From: Streptantibioticus rubrisoli
GTDB taxonomy: Bacteria > Actinomycetota > Actinomycetes > Streptomycetales > Streptomycetaceae
DNA length: 64,000 bases
Direction: 5' to 3'
Assembly: GCF_024436055.1 (NCBI RefSeq)
Contig: NZ_JANFNH010000009.1
Span: 1-64,000 of the forward strand
Part shown: positions 51,086 to 62,232 of the stretch, piece after piece
How the letters are laid out: every line of letters starts with the position of its first letter
Numbering within the stretch: position 1 is the stretch's first letter
Program-made: the position numbers and the translations under genes
The notes under the pieces: model-generated
Databases searched by the model: none
The model's input: only the letters and a program-made list of their open reading frames with translations
Told to the model about the DNA's origin: nothing

Positions 51086-51929
51086 GGGTCTCCTCCACGC
51101 CTCGGCTCAGACCAGTGCGCAATAGCGGCACCAGTGCATCGGCGGCCAGCGGCTCATGACCCGCGACCGCCCATCAGCACAGCGGATCCGCCCAGGACAG
51201 GGGCTCGATGCCATCGAATCCGAACCTGCGTTCCGCGGCGACCGGTGTGCGCCGAACGAGTGATAGCGGTCGTCGCCGGTCATCCCAGCGACCGGCTGCC
51301 TGCGCGGAGATTTCTTCGGCGCCCACAGCCCTGGTGGCGGTGGGCGGGGAGGTAGAAGCCCAGGGCGTGCACGAGGTCCGTACCCATCGGTGCCCGCGGC
51401 CAGGGGAAGACGTGCCTTTTTCATACCTCTCGGTGGACCACGGTCGGACTCCTCGCAGACTGTCAGCCCAGGGGCCAGGTGGTTCACCGAGGATGCGGGC
51501 ACGTCAGGGTGGAGGCAGGCCGGTGCGGCGACAACGCGTCTTCCCACATCAACCCCGGTTCCTGACCCGCGCGGCCACCCGGCGTCCGAATCCGTGCGGA
51601 GTACGTGCCATGAACCCGCTACCGCGCGATCGTCGAGGGGCGCGCACCGCCTACCGGGTCTGGGGACCTTTGAGAAGCATCTCCACCACGCCGGTGTGCG
51701 CCCTGCATCGCTCCAGAACCGACACCGTCCACTGGTCGATCGCCGCCTCCGCCCCTTTGCCGCCACGCGGCCACCAGCCACTTGGTACGCGGGCACGCCA
51801 ATCCTGAGCGCGGCCGCGAAACGTCCGCCCGCCGAAGGCTGCGGCCCGCCGGTGGCGTACCTGTCGGAGACGGTGAGAGCGTGGTGGGGGCAGAGGCGTC
51901 AGCGAACCGTTGGGCACGAGGAGGCCCTC
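51086..51929. other. 844-bp stretch without a recognised gene
   Basis: Long frames on both strands (51107-51796, 51390 onward) lack domain motifs and have shadow-like composition. The last 20 bp carry the GAGGAGG ribosome site of the universal stress gene. It may hold decayed genes not recognisable by eye. Confidence 0.4.
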
Positions 51930-52811
51930 ATGGACACGCGCAGCGTCGAGAAGTGGGCGGACGGTCCCGTCGTGGTGGGCACCGACGGCTCGGACGACGC
52001 CGCGGCGGCGGTGGCGTGGGCCGCGCAGGAGGCCGCCGTCCGGAATCAGCCGCTGCACATCGTGCACGCCACCGGCGTTGACGACTGGGGCAGTGGGCTG
52101 AACGCCGCCGACACCGCCCGGCTGGTGCTCCAGGCGCCCCGCGAGATTCTGGATGCGGCAGTGAAACTGGCCTGCGACCGAGCGCCCGATCTGCGGGTGA
52201 GCACCGAGGTCAGCGGGAAGCGCCCCTGGGCGGGCCTGCTGCATGCCGCCGATGACGCCACCACGATCGTGGTCGGCTCGCGAGGACTCGGCGGATTCGC
52301 AGCGCTGCTGCTGGGGTCGGTCGGGCTGAAAGTGGCAGGTCACGCCAGCGGACCGGTGGCCGTCATCCGAGGCACAGCGGATCGGACGGCGGGGCGGGTC
52401 GTGGTCGGGGTACGCGACGAGGCTGACCTTGACGTGGTGCGTTTCGCGGCACAGACCGCGGGGCGGTGGAAGGCTTCGCTGCACCTGGTGAGCGGGTGGA
52501 CGCTCGTGCACAACCTGGAGAGCGCGGTGCCGGTGCCCGACGCGGTATGGGCGGCGGGAGCGGCGGCCGCTTCGTCAAGTGAGCGCGTCGTCGACTCCGT
52601 GCGGGCCGAGTTCCCGAACCTCGCGGTGAGCGCCGAGGCGGTGCAGCTACCGTCCCCGGCGAGAGCGTTGGTCGACGCCTCCGCCGGTGCCGCCCTTCTC
52701 GTGGTCGGCGCCCGTAACCCCGCCCATCCGCACGGCGCTCCCCTCGGCCGCGTCACGCACGCGGTCCTGCACCACGCCTACTGCCCGGTGGCCGTCCTTC
52801 CGCACGGATGA
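51930..52811 (+). CDS. Universal stress protein, two UspA domains
   Basis: A 293-residue cytoplasmic protein. Domain 1 (residues 12-150) starts PVVVGTDGSDDAAAAVAWAAQEA and has the ATP-binding VVGSRGLGGFAALLLGSVGLKVAGHASGPVAVI. Domain 2 (160-292) is more diverged and ends VVGARNPAHPHGAPLGRVTHAVLHHAYCPVAVL. The G-2x-G-9x-G(S/T) nucleotide motif is fully kept in domain 1. The ATG at 51930 sits behind GAGGAGG. Such proteins cluster with dormancy and low-oxygen genes in actinomycetes. Confidence 0.92.
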   Translation: MDTRSVEKWADGPVVVGTDGSDDAAAAVAWAAQEAAVRNQPLHIVHATGVDDWGSGLNAADTARLVLQAPREILDAAVKLACDRAPDLRVSTEVSGKRPWAGLLHAADDATTIVVGSRGLGGFAALLLGSVGLKVAGHASGPVAVIRGTADRTAGRVVVGVRDEADLDVVRFAAQTAGRWKASLHLVSGWTLVHNLESAVPVPDAVWAAGAAAASSSERVVDSVRAEFPNLAVSAEAVQLPSPARALVDASAGAALLVVGARNPAHPHGAPLGRVTHAVLHHAYCPVAVLPHG

Positions 52812-52967
52812 GCTGGCACTACGGCGCTCAGCAGCAGCGGCTTGGGCTACGGCGGTGACGGTCTCCCCGGTGACGCACGACTCCCGTTCGCTGACTGCCC
52901 CGTCGCAGGGCTTGCCTCCAGACGCTCGCACAGCGCTCCTACGTCGGTGCGGGCCCTCGGTCAGGGC

Positions 52968-53108
52968 TGTGGGCGGACGACCGCGAGGGGGCACTGGGAG
53001 AACTTCAGGAGAGCGTGGCTGACCGAGCCCAGGGCGAGGCCGTGGAAACCGCCACGGCCTCGGGAGCCGACGACCATGAGGTCCCGGGGTTCCAGCCCGG
53101 CGCCGCCG
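52968..53108 (-). pseudogene. Universal stress protein, C-terminal remnant
   Basis: On the minus strand the frame reads RDLMVVGSRGRGGFHGLALGSVSHALLKFSQCPLAVVRPQP and a stop, exactly the nucleotide-binding end of a UspA domain. Upstream sequence does not continue the family, so only about 45 residues survive. It converges on the intact Usp gene. Confidence 0.7.
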
Positions 53109-53341
53109 TGCCGTGGTCGGGGATCGCCAACGGAACACCGGCGCGCTTCTTGGACGCGGGAGGTCCCGCGCCGCGAGTACCGAAACGCGCCCGGCGAGCT
53201 CGGCCGCCTGGTCCCGAGGCCGTGAGACCCTACGGAGCGCGGGTTTCGGGCGCAAGATGGAACCTGAAGCGGAACCCTTCCACGAGTGCGGGCCCGCTGC
53301 CACTGCTTCGGATGCCGACCCGTCTGAGGGAGGCGACAGCC

Positions 53342-53836
53342 ATGACGAAGCGGGCACTGCGCCGCCGCCAGCGGGCCGGTCCCTCCCTACCGCGCCGCCG
53401 TCCCCCGCCGTGGTGGCGACCCCTGCCGTGGCCGCGCACGGCCACCCCAGCCCGGCAGCCCTCCGTGCCCGCCCCGCTGACATGCCCAGGGGGTACGGAC
53501 GGGACCGGCATCTCCGAAGAGATGGGCGACGTCGGCATGGCCATGCAACGGGCCGAGGACAAGACCCAGCAACTGCAGGCCCGCGCCAGCGCACTGGACG
53601 AGCTGATCGACTCCGGCGGCCTGGAGGACGCCACCCTCCCCGCAGGCCGCGATGACATCCGGGCGCAACTGGACGCCGCCACCGAAGGCCATGGCATCGA
53701 GGCGGAACTGGCCCGGATGAGGGCGCAGTTGAAGACCTCCGCGTCCCCGCCGTCCCTGGAAGCCGGGGAAAAGCCCGCGGCATCCGCGGCAGGGCCGTCA
53801 CAGGAACCACCAGAAGCGGAGTCCACGTCGCGATGA
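53342..53836 (+). CDS. PspA/IM30 C-terminal part behind an unrelated N-terminus (probable remnant)
   Basis: Residues about 56-130 (GISEEMGDVGMAMQRAEDKTQQLQARASALDELIDSGGL, DDIRAQLDAATEGHGIEAELARMRAQL) match the last third of actinobacterial PspA, a membrane-stress coiled-coil protein. The preceding 55 residues are a Pro/Arg/Trp-rich string unlike PspA, so most of the coiled coil was lost and the frame may be open by chance. The ATG at 53342 follows GGGAGGCGACAGCC. It overlaps htpX by 4 nt, which matches the usual pspA-htpX order. Confidence 0.55.
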   Translation: MTKRALRRRQRAGPSLPRRRPPPWWRPLPWPRTATPARQPSVPAPLTCPGGTDGTGISEEMGDVGMAMQRAEDKTQQLQARASALDELIDSGGLEDATLPAGRDDIRAQLDAATEGHGIEAELARMRAQLKTSASPPSLEAGEKPAASAAGPSQEPPEAESTSR

Positions 53837-54744
53837 GCGCCACACATACCCGTTTCCGCCCCGACCGGCAGCTGACCGTACGCATGCTGATCACCATGTT
53901 CCTGCTCGGGCTGCTGTACGTCGCCTTCGTCGCGGTGCTCGTCGCCCTGCTCAAGTCCTGGATCCTGGTCGTCGTCATCGCCGCAGGACTGCTGGCCGCC
54001 CAGTACTGGTACTCCGACAAGATCGCCCTGCTCGCCATGCACGCCCAGGAGGTGAGCGCCCAGGAACAGCCCCGCCTGCACGGTGTGGTCGACCGCCTGT
54101 GCGCCACGGCCGACATGCCCAAGCCACGGATCGCCATCTCCCATGTGGACATGCCGAACGCCTTCGCCACCGGCCGCAACGCCGACCATGCGGTGCTGTG
54201 TGTCACCACGGGCCTGCTGCGGCGCCTGGAGACCGAGGAGTTGGAAGGCGTCCTCGCCCACGAACTCTCCCACGTCGCCCACCGCGACGTGGCCGTGATC
54301 ACCATCGCCTCGTTCCTCGGCGTACTCGCCGGACTGCTCGTCCGCTTCGCCTTCTACTCCGAACTCTTCGGCGGACGGCGCAACGACCAGAACACCGCGC
54401 TCCTTCTCGCCCTGATCATGACGGTCTCCGCAGTCGTGTATGCGATCAGCTTCCTGCTCATCCGGGCCCTGTCCCGCTACCGCGAACTCGCCGCCGACCG
54501 CGCCGCCGCGACCCTCACCGCCCGGCCCTCGGCACTCGCCTCCGCACTGACGAAGGTCAGCGGCGACATCGCCCGCATCCCGACGGAGGATCTGCGCACC
54601 GCCCAGCCGTTCAACGCCTTCTTCTTCACCCCCGCCCTCGGCGACGGAGCGACCCTGTACAACCTCTTCTCCACCCACCCCACCCTGGAGCGGCGCCTCG
54701 CCCAACTCGCCAAGATATCCGTCCAATTGGGAGAGCCCGCCTGA
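53833..54744 (+). CDS. htpX: HtpX-like M48 zinc metalloprotease
   Basis: A membrane protease for damaged membrane proteins. The 303-residue protein has two N-terminal membrane helices (MLITMFLLGLLYVAFVAVLVALL, WILVVVIAAGLLAAQYW), the active site LAHELSHVAHRD (HExxH at 143-147), two further helices, and RYRELAADRAA with the third zinc ligand. Length and order match HtpX. Its start overlaps the PspA-like frame (ATGA), linking it to envelope stress. Confidence 0.92.
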   Translation: MSATHTRFRPDRQLTVRMLITMFLLGLLYVAFVAVLVALLKSWILVVVIAAGLLAAQYWYSDKIALLAMHAQEVSAQEQPRLHGVVDRLCATADMPKPRIAISHVDMPNAFATGRNADHAVLCVTTGLLRRLETEELEGVLAHELSHVAHRDVAVITIASFLGVLAGLLVRFAFYSELFGGRRNDQNTALLLALIMTVSAVVYAISFLLIRALSRYRELAADRAAATLTARPSALASALTKVSGDIARIPTEDLRTAQPFNAFFFTPALGDGATLYNLFSTHPTLERRLAQLAKISVQLGEPA

Positions 54745-55187
54745 TATGAGCGACCACTGTGGGTGCCGGAAAGCACATCCATGCCAGACGGTGTGTCGGT
54801 ACTCATGGAGGCGTTCCGACACTCAGGTACGGGTGTCGGCTGCTCGGACGCGCCGTTTGGTTCTCAACGCGGGCGCGGGTAGCGCAGCAGCGTCTGCTGC
54901 TGGTGTGCCTCGTCGGGGCGCCGCTTGCGATCGGGAACCGTTCTACCTGCTTGCGCCCGCGCGGCATGGGGCTCGTGCTGGCTCATCGTGACCTCCCGCG
55001 GCATGCGTCGCGACTTCGCGACCTGCCTTCGAGGGCAGTCTCGCGCCACCACCCTGGGCGACACCCAAATCCTGACCACAAGCACCAATGCGCGAGAAAG
55101 CTCGCGTCTCCGGACGACAGGTGACTGGTCGTACGGGAGTCTGGAAGGGGACGGCTGGAGCAGAGGCTCACCGTTAGGAGGTCTCTC
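54745..55187 (+). promoter_or_regulatory. Promoter and leader region of the ATPase operon
   Basis: About 440 bp without a recognised gene. Its end holds the TTAGGAGG ribosome site of the first ATPase gene. The promoter of the nine-gene operon should lie here. Confidence 0.45.
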
Positions 55188-55667
55188 ATGGCTGGGTTCA
55201 GGGATTTCCTGATGCGGTTCCGTCCGGCCAGCGCTCCCGGGCCTACGGCCACCGGCGTTCCCGCCGACCGCTCCGCGGAGCTGGCCGCCGAGCTGGCACC
55301 GCCCCTGGCCCTGTTGGAGGAGGCCGAGACCGAAGCGCGGACCATCCGGGAATCGGCGGCCGAGGAGGCCCGGCGGATCCGCCGTGACGGCGACCTGCGG
55401 GCAGCGCGGCTCGTCGCCGAAGCCCAGGAGCGGGCCGCCTCACTATGGCAGGAGACCGCGGCTCAGACGCGTGCCGCGGCCGAGCGCGAGGCCGCCGAGC
55501 TGCTGGCGTCGGGAGATCGCGCTGTCACGGCGCTACGCCGAAGGGCGCGAGAACGCATGCCCGGCCTGGTCGACCTTGTCGTGGCGGAGGTCCGCCACGG
55601 CCTCGAAGGTTCCGGCCCTGACGCGGAGGGGAGGCCCCGGTGGGCGCCGGATGGGTCGCCGGGGTGA
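55188..55667 (+). CDS. V-type ATPase peripheral-stalk subunit (H/G type)
   Basis: A 159-residue, mostly coiled-coil protein (LEEAETEARTIRESAAEEARRIRRDGDLRAARLVAEAQERAASL) like the small subunit of the V/A-ATPase stator. It has no membrane segment. It would pair with subunit E to hold the A3B3 head against rotation. ATG at 55188 behind TTAGGAGG. First gene of the operon; its end overlaps the next gene by 28 bp. Confidence 0.75.
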   Translation: MAGFRDFLMRFRPASAPGPTATGVPADRSAELAAELAPPLALLEEAETEARTIRESAAEEARRIRRDGDLRAARLVAEAQERAASLWQETAAQTRAAAEREAAELLASGDRAVTALRRRARERMPGLVDLVVAEVRHGLEGSGPDAEGRPRWAPDGSPG

Positions 55668-56563
55668 CCCGGGCCAGGGCCATGGTGCCGCGACGGGTGG
55701 GCGCCTCCGGCGCCCGGCAGGTCGCGGCGGCCGGGAGTATCGGCGAAGCCCTGCGGCACCTGATGGCCACGCCCTACCGGAAGTACCTGCGGGCGGGTGC
55801 CGTGCCGGAAGAGGCGCAGCGGGCGGTCACGGCGGCACTGCTGTGGCATTTGCGGGTACTCGCGGGGTGGCAGCCGCGCGAAGGCGTGGCCGCGATCCGG
55901 TTGCTCGCAGCCGGATTCGAGATCTCCAACGTCGAGGACCACCTCCGCTCGCTGTCCGGTGAACTCACGCCCGAGCCGTACCGGCTCGGCGCGCTGGCCA
56001 CTGCCTGGCCCCGGTTGGCGAGGACCGGTGGCGCTGACGAGTTGCGGGCCGCGCTCACCGCTTCGGCATGGGGTGATCCGGGAGGCTCCGCGCCCGCGGA
56101 GGTGGCCACCGGGATGCGGATCGCGGCCGCCAGCCGCAGCGCTTCGGCGGTGCCGTCCGCCGCGCGCTGGGCCGCGGGCCGCGCCGCCCTGCTGGTCGCC
56201 CGGGAGCTGTTCGTCGGCGCCCGCGAGCTCACCGGGCCCACGGCCCGGCGGGCCAGCCGTCTTCTGGGGCCGACTGCCATGGCCGCCCGGTCCTTCCCGG
56301 AATTCCGGGAACGCCTGCCGCACACCGCACAGTGGGCGGTGCGGGACATTGCTGATGTGGACGGCCTGTGGAGGGCTGAAGCGCACTGGTGGGCCCGGCT
56401 TGAGCAGGACGGGTTCGAGCTGCTGCGTGGCTCGCGGTTCGACGCCTCCTGCGTGGTGGGCGCCGTCGCGGTGCTCTCGACGGACGCCTGGCGGGTGCGG
56501 GCCGCCCTTGAGGTGGCCGCACGCGGTGGCCAGCCCATGGAGGCGTTCGATGCCCTGGTCTGA
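55640..56563 (+). CDS. V-type ATPase subunit C (central-stalk base)
   Basis: A 307-residue helical protein. LMATPYRKYL near residues 41-50, HLRVLAGWQPREGVAAIRLLAAGFEISNVEDHLRSL and the C-terminal WARLEQDGFELLRGSRFDASCVVGAVAVLSTDAWRVRAAL fit the V/A-ATPase C (V0 d) family, which links the shaft to the c-ring. The call rests partly on gene order between the stator subunit and subunit I. The GTG or ATG in the 55640-55680 region is not certain because of the overlap with the previous gene. Confidence 0.75.
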   Translation: MGAGWVAGVTRARAMVPRRVGASGARQVAAAGSIGEALRHLMATPYRKYLRAGAVPEEAQRAVTAALLWHLRVLAGWQPREGVAAIRLLAAGFEISNVEDHLRSLSGELTPEPYRLGALATAWPRLARTGGADELRAALTASAWGDPGGSAPAEVATGMRIAAASRSASAVPSAARWAAGRAALLVARELFVGARELTGPTARRASRLLGPTAMAARSFPEFRERLPHTAQWAVRDIADVDGLWRAEAHWWARLEQDGFELLRGSRFDASCVVGAVAVLSTDAWRVRAALEVAARGGQPMEAFDALV

Positions 56564-58372
<1,809 letters not shown>

Positions 58373-58374
58373 CC

Positions 58375-58596
58375 ATGGGCACGGTGGCCGCTATCGGCGA
58401 GCGGACCAAGGTGGCCCCACTGGCCCTGGCAGGTGTCAGCGTCCTGCCCGCCGAGGACCCCGAACGTGTGCGCGAAGCATGGGCCGCCCTACCGCCGGAC
58501 GTCACGCTCGTGATCGTCACGCCCACCGCCGCCGACGCCCTGGGCCCCGAAGTGCTGGACGGTGTGCGACCGTTGACCGCGGTGATGCCGGTATGA
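58375..58596 (+). CDS. V-type ATPase subunit F
   Basis: A 73-residue protein, shorter than the usual 100. The order VAAIGERTKVAPLALAGVSVLPAEDPERVREAWAALPPDVTLVIVTPTAADALG keeps the Rossmann-like N-terminal core of subunit F (first strand with ALAGV). The C-terminal helix that reaches into the head is short or missing. It sits in the central stalk and regulates turnover. Overlaps E by 4 nt. Confidence 0.75.
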   Translation: MGTVAAIGERTKVAPLALAGVSVLPAEDPERVREAWAALPPDVTLVIVTPTAADALGPEVLDGVRPLTAVMPV

Positions 58597-59117
58597 CGGC
58601 GCCCGGCACCAAGCGATCTGCCGCGTTGGAACCGGTGCGCGACGCGTTGCTGCGCGCTGCCCGGAAGGACGCCGAAACGGTGCTCGCCGAAGCCCGCCGG
58701 GCTGCCGCCGCGGTCCTCGACGAAGCCCGGGCGCGGGCGACGGCGATCCTCGACGAAGCCCGCCGCCAGGGCACCGCTGACGGCCTGGCAGACGGGGCTG
58801 CGCTCCGCGTGCGGGCGCGCCGCACCGTGCGGGCCCGCGAACTGGCCGCCCAGCGCGCGGCCTACGACGACCTGCGCGAACAGGCGACGCAAGGAGTCCG
58901 GCGACTGCGGGCTGAATCGGAATACCCCTGCGTGCGCGACGAGTTGGTGGCACAGGCCCGTCGGCTCCTCGGCGACGACATCTCGGTGACCGAGCATCCT
59001 GACGGCGGTGTGGTGGCCACCGCTCCCGGTCGCCGTGTCGACCTCACGCTGGACGCTCTGGCCGGGAGGGCGCTGGAGCGGCTCGGCTCCGAGGTGGAGG
59101 TCTTGTGGGCACCGTGA
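58593..59117 (+). CDS. V-type ATPase subunit E (peripheral stalk)
   Basis: A 174-residue protein. The N-terminal coiled coil (DALLRAARKDAETVLAEARRAAAAVLDEARARATAILDEARRQG) is followed by a globular C-terminal domain (VTEHPDGGVVATAPGRRVDLTLDALAGRALERLGSEVEVLW), the usual E layout in which the C-terminal end binds the top of the A3B3 ring. ATG at 58593 overlaps the F stop (ATGA). Confidence 0.82.
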   Translation: MTAPGTKRSAALEPVRDALLRAARKDAETVLAEARRAAAAVLDEARARATAILDEARRQGTADGLADGAALRVRARRTVRARELAAQRAAYDDLREQATQGVRRLRAESEYPCVRDELVAQARRLLGDDISVTEHPDGGVVATAPGRRVDLTLDALAGRALERLGSEVEVLWAP

Positions 59118-60829
59118 GCGGCACGGACAGTGCCCGGGAGTGCCGCGTGCTGCGCGTGGCCGGGCCGCTCGTCGAGTTGGAGTACGTGGGCGGCACCGCG
59201 ATGTACGACCTGGTGTCCCTCGGCGAGGCCGGGCTGCCTGGAGAGGTGGTGGCGGTCAGCGGAAACGTGGTCACCGTCCAGGCGTACGAGCACACCGGAG
59301 GGCTGGCTCCCGGGCACCGGGCCCGCCCGCTGGGCCGACCACTGTCAGTGCGGTTGGGGCCCGAACTGCTGGGCGGGATCTACGACGGCCTGCTGCGCCC
59401 GCTGTCCGACAGCGGCGACTGGCTGCTGCCCGGCGCCCACGAGGGACACGGCGCGGCACACTCGTGGTGGTTCATCCCCCGCGCGGTCGGCCAGCAGCAG
59501 GTGACCGAGGGGACGGTGGTCGGCGAGATCCGCGCGGCCGGACCGGTGCCCGTCCGCGTTCTCGTGCCACCGGGGTGCCACGGGCGGGTCAGCCGCCTCG
59601 CCGCCGAGGGACGCTACCCGGGCGACGCGGTACTGGCGGTGGTGGACGGTACGGAGATCAAGATGGGCACGAGTTGGCCGATCCGCCGCCCACGGCCGGC
59701 CCGCGAACGTGTCACCGCGGACGCCCCCCTGAGCACCGGCCAGCGCGCCATCGACCTGCTGTTCCCGGTTGCCCGAGGAAGCACGGTCGCGGTGCCCGGC
59801 GGCTTCGGCACGGGGAAGACCATGCTGCTCCAGCAGATCGCCAAGTGGTGCGACGCCGACGTCATCGTCTACGTCGGCTGTGGCGAGCGCGGCAACGAGA
59901 TGGCGGACGTGATCACCGAGCTGTCCGCCCTGGAGGACCCGCGTACCGGAGGACGGCTCGCCGACCGGACGGTGACCATCGCCAACACCTCCAACATGCC
60001 GATGATGGCCCGCGAGGCCAGCGTCCACACCGGCGCCACGGTCGCCGAGTACTTCAGGGACATGGGGCTGGACGTCGTCGTGATCGCCGACTCCACCTCC
60101 CGCTGGGCCGAGGCACTGCGCGAATTCGCCTCCCGCACGGGCGAGTTGCCCGCGGAGGAGGGGTACCCCGCCGGGCTCGCCTCAGCGATCGCCGCCTTCT
60201 ACGAACGGGCCGCCGCGGTAACGACCCTCGGTGGTGCGCAGGGTTCCGTCACGGTGATCGGCGCGGTCTCCCCACCCGGCGGCGACATGACCGAACCGGT
60301 CACGGCACACACCGAACGGTTCGTACGCTGCCTGTGGGCCCTCGACCGGGACCTGGCCTACGCCCGCCACTACCCGGCGATCTCCTGGTCGGGCTCCTTC
60401 TCCCGCGACGCAACCGTGCTGGCTGACCCGGCCCAGGCGGAGCGCCGCGGCCACGTCGCGGCGCTGCTGGCCGAGGCGGACCGGCTGGCCGATCTCGTCG
60501 ACCTGGTCGGCATCACGGCCCTGCCCGACCAGGAACGCGTCAGCGTGCTCGCCGGTCGGCTGATGCGTGAGGGCGTGCTCCAGCAGAGCGCCCTGTCAGC
60601 GCGGGACGCCTACTGCGCCCAGGAGAAGACCGCGGCACTGGTCGACGCCGTGCTCGCGGTGGTCGAGGAATGCCGTGGACTGGTCGACTCCGGCATCCCG
60701 GCGGCCACCCTGGAGGAAGTCGACTTCGCCCCCGTGATCCGCGTCCGTGAGGAGACCGGTCCACACGAGGCAGCGGCCGTGGCGGAACGGCGGGACGCGG
60801 TGCTCGCCCGGCTTCGGGAACTGCGATGA
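59105..60829 (+). CDS. ntpA: V-type ATPase catalytic subunit A
   Basis: A 574-residue nucleotide-binding subunit. VLRVAGPLVELEYVG starts the beta-barrel; the long insertion with HSWWFIPRAVGQQQVTEGTVVGEI, absent from F-type beta, shows V/A type. The P-loop GGFGTGKTMLLQQ is at about 232-244, followed by VGCGERGNEMADV with the catalytic glutamate and SNMPMMAREASVHTGATVAEYFRDMG. All catalytic residues appear intact. GTG at 59105 (or 59114) overlaps the E gene. Confidence 0.95.
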   Translation: MGTVSGTDSARECRVLRVAGPLVELEYVGGTAMYDLVSLGEAGLPGEVVAVSGNVVTVQAYEHTGGLAPGHRARPLGRPLSVRLGPELLGGIYDGLLRPLSDSGDWLLPGAHEGHGAAHSWWFIPRAVGQQQVTEGTVVGEIRAAGPVPVRVLVPPGCHGRVSRLAAEGRYPGDAVLAVVDGTEIKMGTSWPIRRPRPARERVTADAPLSTGQRAIDLLFPVARGSTVAVPGGFGTGKTMLLQQIAKWCDADVIVYVGCGERGNEMADVITELSALEDPRTGGRLADRTVTIANTSNMPMMAREASVHTGATVAEYFRDMGLDVVVIADSTSRWAEALREFASRTGELPAEEGYPAGLASAIAAFYERAAAVTTLGGAQGSVTVIGAVSPPGGDMTEPVTAHTERFVRCLWALDRDLAYARHYPAISWSGSFSRDATVLADPAQAERRGHVAALLAEADRLADLVDLVGITALPDQERVSVLAGRLMREGVLQQSALSARDAYCAQEKTAALVDAVLAVVEECRGLVDSGIPAATLEEVDFAPVIRVREETGPHEAAAVAERRDAVLARLRELR

Positions 60830-62232
60830 CGGCGATCGGCGAAATCGAGTACACCGATGTCAGGGAGTTGCGCGGCCCGCTCGTGGTGATCGGGGGCGTC
60901 GCGGGGGTCGGCTGGGACGAGTTCGTACGGATCGACTGCGATGTTGGCGAGTCCGGCGAGCGACGCCATGGGCTGGTGCTGGAGGTCAACCGCGACCTGG
61001 CCGTCGTGCAGGTGCTGGAGGACACCTCCGGCATGGACCCGGAACGCGTCCGCGTGTCCTTCGCGGGAGCGCCGCTGCGCGTACCGGTGGGACCGGGATG
61101 GCTCGGGCGGGTCTGCAACGGGCGCGGGGAGCCCGTCGACGGTGGGCCACCGGTTTTCGGACCCACCAGCGCCGCGGTCGGCGGCAGCCCCATCAACCCG
61201 GTGCGCCGCGAGCCGCCCGGCGACCCGGTACTGACCGGCGTGGGTGTCGTCGACGCGCTCACCACTCTGGTGCGCGGCCAGAAGCTGCCTGTGTTCTCCG
61301 CGGCGGGGCTGCCGCATCTCGAACTGGCGACGCAGATCGCGGCCCAGTCCACCGTGCGGGGAGAGCCGTTCAGCGTGGTCTTCGCCGGGATGGGACTCAC
61401 CCACGCCGATGCGACGTTCATCCGGGACGCCTTGGAGGAGCGGTCCGCCGCGGGTGAACTCGTCCTGCTGCTCAACACCGCGGACGACCCGGTGATCGAG
61501 CGGATCCTGGCCCCTCGCCTGGCGCTCACCGTCGCCGAGTACCTCGCGTACGAGGAGGGCAGGCACGCCTTGGTGGTCATGACCGACATGACCGCGTACG
61601 CGGAGGCGCTGCGCGAGGTCTCCGCAGCCCGAGGGGAGGTCCCCGCCCGGCGCGCCTATCCCGGCTACCTGTACAGCGACCTGGCCTCGCTGTACGAACG
61701 CTGCGGCCGGATCCGGGGGCGGCCCGGTTCCGTCACCGTCCTGCCTGTGCTGACCATGCCCGCCAACGACATCACCCACCCGGTCCCGGACCTGACCGGC
61801 TACATCACCGAAGGTCAGATCGTGCTGTGGCACGAGGCCCACGCACAGGGTGTCTATCCGCCGGTGGACGCGCTGTCCTCCTTGTCCCGACTGATGCGCA
61901 AGGGAGCCGGACCCGGCCGCACGCGCGCCGACCACCTTGACGTTGCCGCACAGTTGCTCGCCGCCCTCGCCCGCGCCCGACAGGTCCGCGAGCTGGCCGA
62001 CCTGGTCGGGCGCTCGGCGCTGAGCGCGACCGACACCCGCTACCTGGACCTCGCCGACCGCTTCCTACACCACTTCATGGCGCAACGAATGGACGAGGCA
62101 CGCCCTCTCGACGAGGCGCTGGAGCGCGCCTGGCAGGTGCTGCTCACCCTGCCGCGCAGCCAACTCGCCATGCTGCCGACCGAACTGATCGACGCACACC
62201 ATTCGCCGGAGGCGAAGGAGCAGGACGGATGA
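60826..62232 (+). CDS. ntpB: V-type ATPase regulatory subunit B
   Basis: A 468-residue subunit: barrel (REVLRGPLVVIGGVAG-like start), GWLGRVCNGRGEPVDGGPPVFG, and in place of a true P-loop the segment FSAAGLPHLELATQIAAQS. VVFAGMGLTHADATFIRDALEE, LNTADDPVIERILAPRLALTVAEYLAYEEGRHALVVMTDMTAYAEALREVSAARGEVPARRAYPGYLYSDLASLYERCGRI follow as in B subunits. It completes the A3B3 head. Overlaps A by 4 nt. Confidence 0.95.
   Translation: MTAIGEIEYTDVRELRGPLVVIGGVAGVGWDEFVRIDCDVGESGERRHGLVLEVNRDLAVVQVLEDTSGMDPERVRVSFAGAPLRVPVGPGWLGRVCNGRGEPVDGGPPVFGPTSAAVGGSPINPVRREPPGDPVLTGVGVVDALTTLVRGQKLPVFSAAGLPHLELATQIAAQSTVRGEPFSVVFAGMGLTHADATFIRDALEERSAAGELVLLLNTADDPVIERILAPRLALTVAEYLAYEEGRHALVVMTDMTAYAEALREVSAARGEVPARRAYPGYLYSDLASLYERCGRIRGRPGSVTVLPVLTMPANDITHPVPDLTGYITEGQIVLWHEAHAQGVYPPVDALSSLSRLMRKGAGPGRTRADHLDVAAQLLAALARARQVRELADLVGRSALSATDTRYLDLADRFLHHFMAQRMDEARPLDEALERAWQVLLTLPRSQLAMLPTELIDAHHSPEAKEQDG

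Noticed and set aside
51107..51796. 229-residue minus frame between the oxidase and Usp genes
   Set aside because: No motif, Arg/Trp/Pro-rich, no ribosome site; looks like chance open frame.
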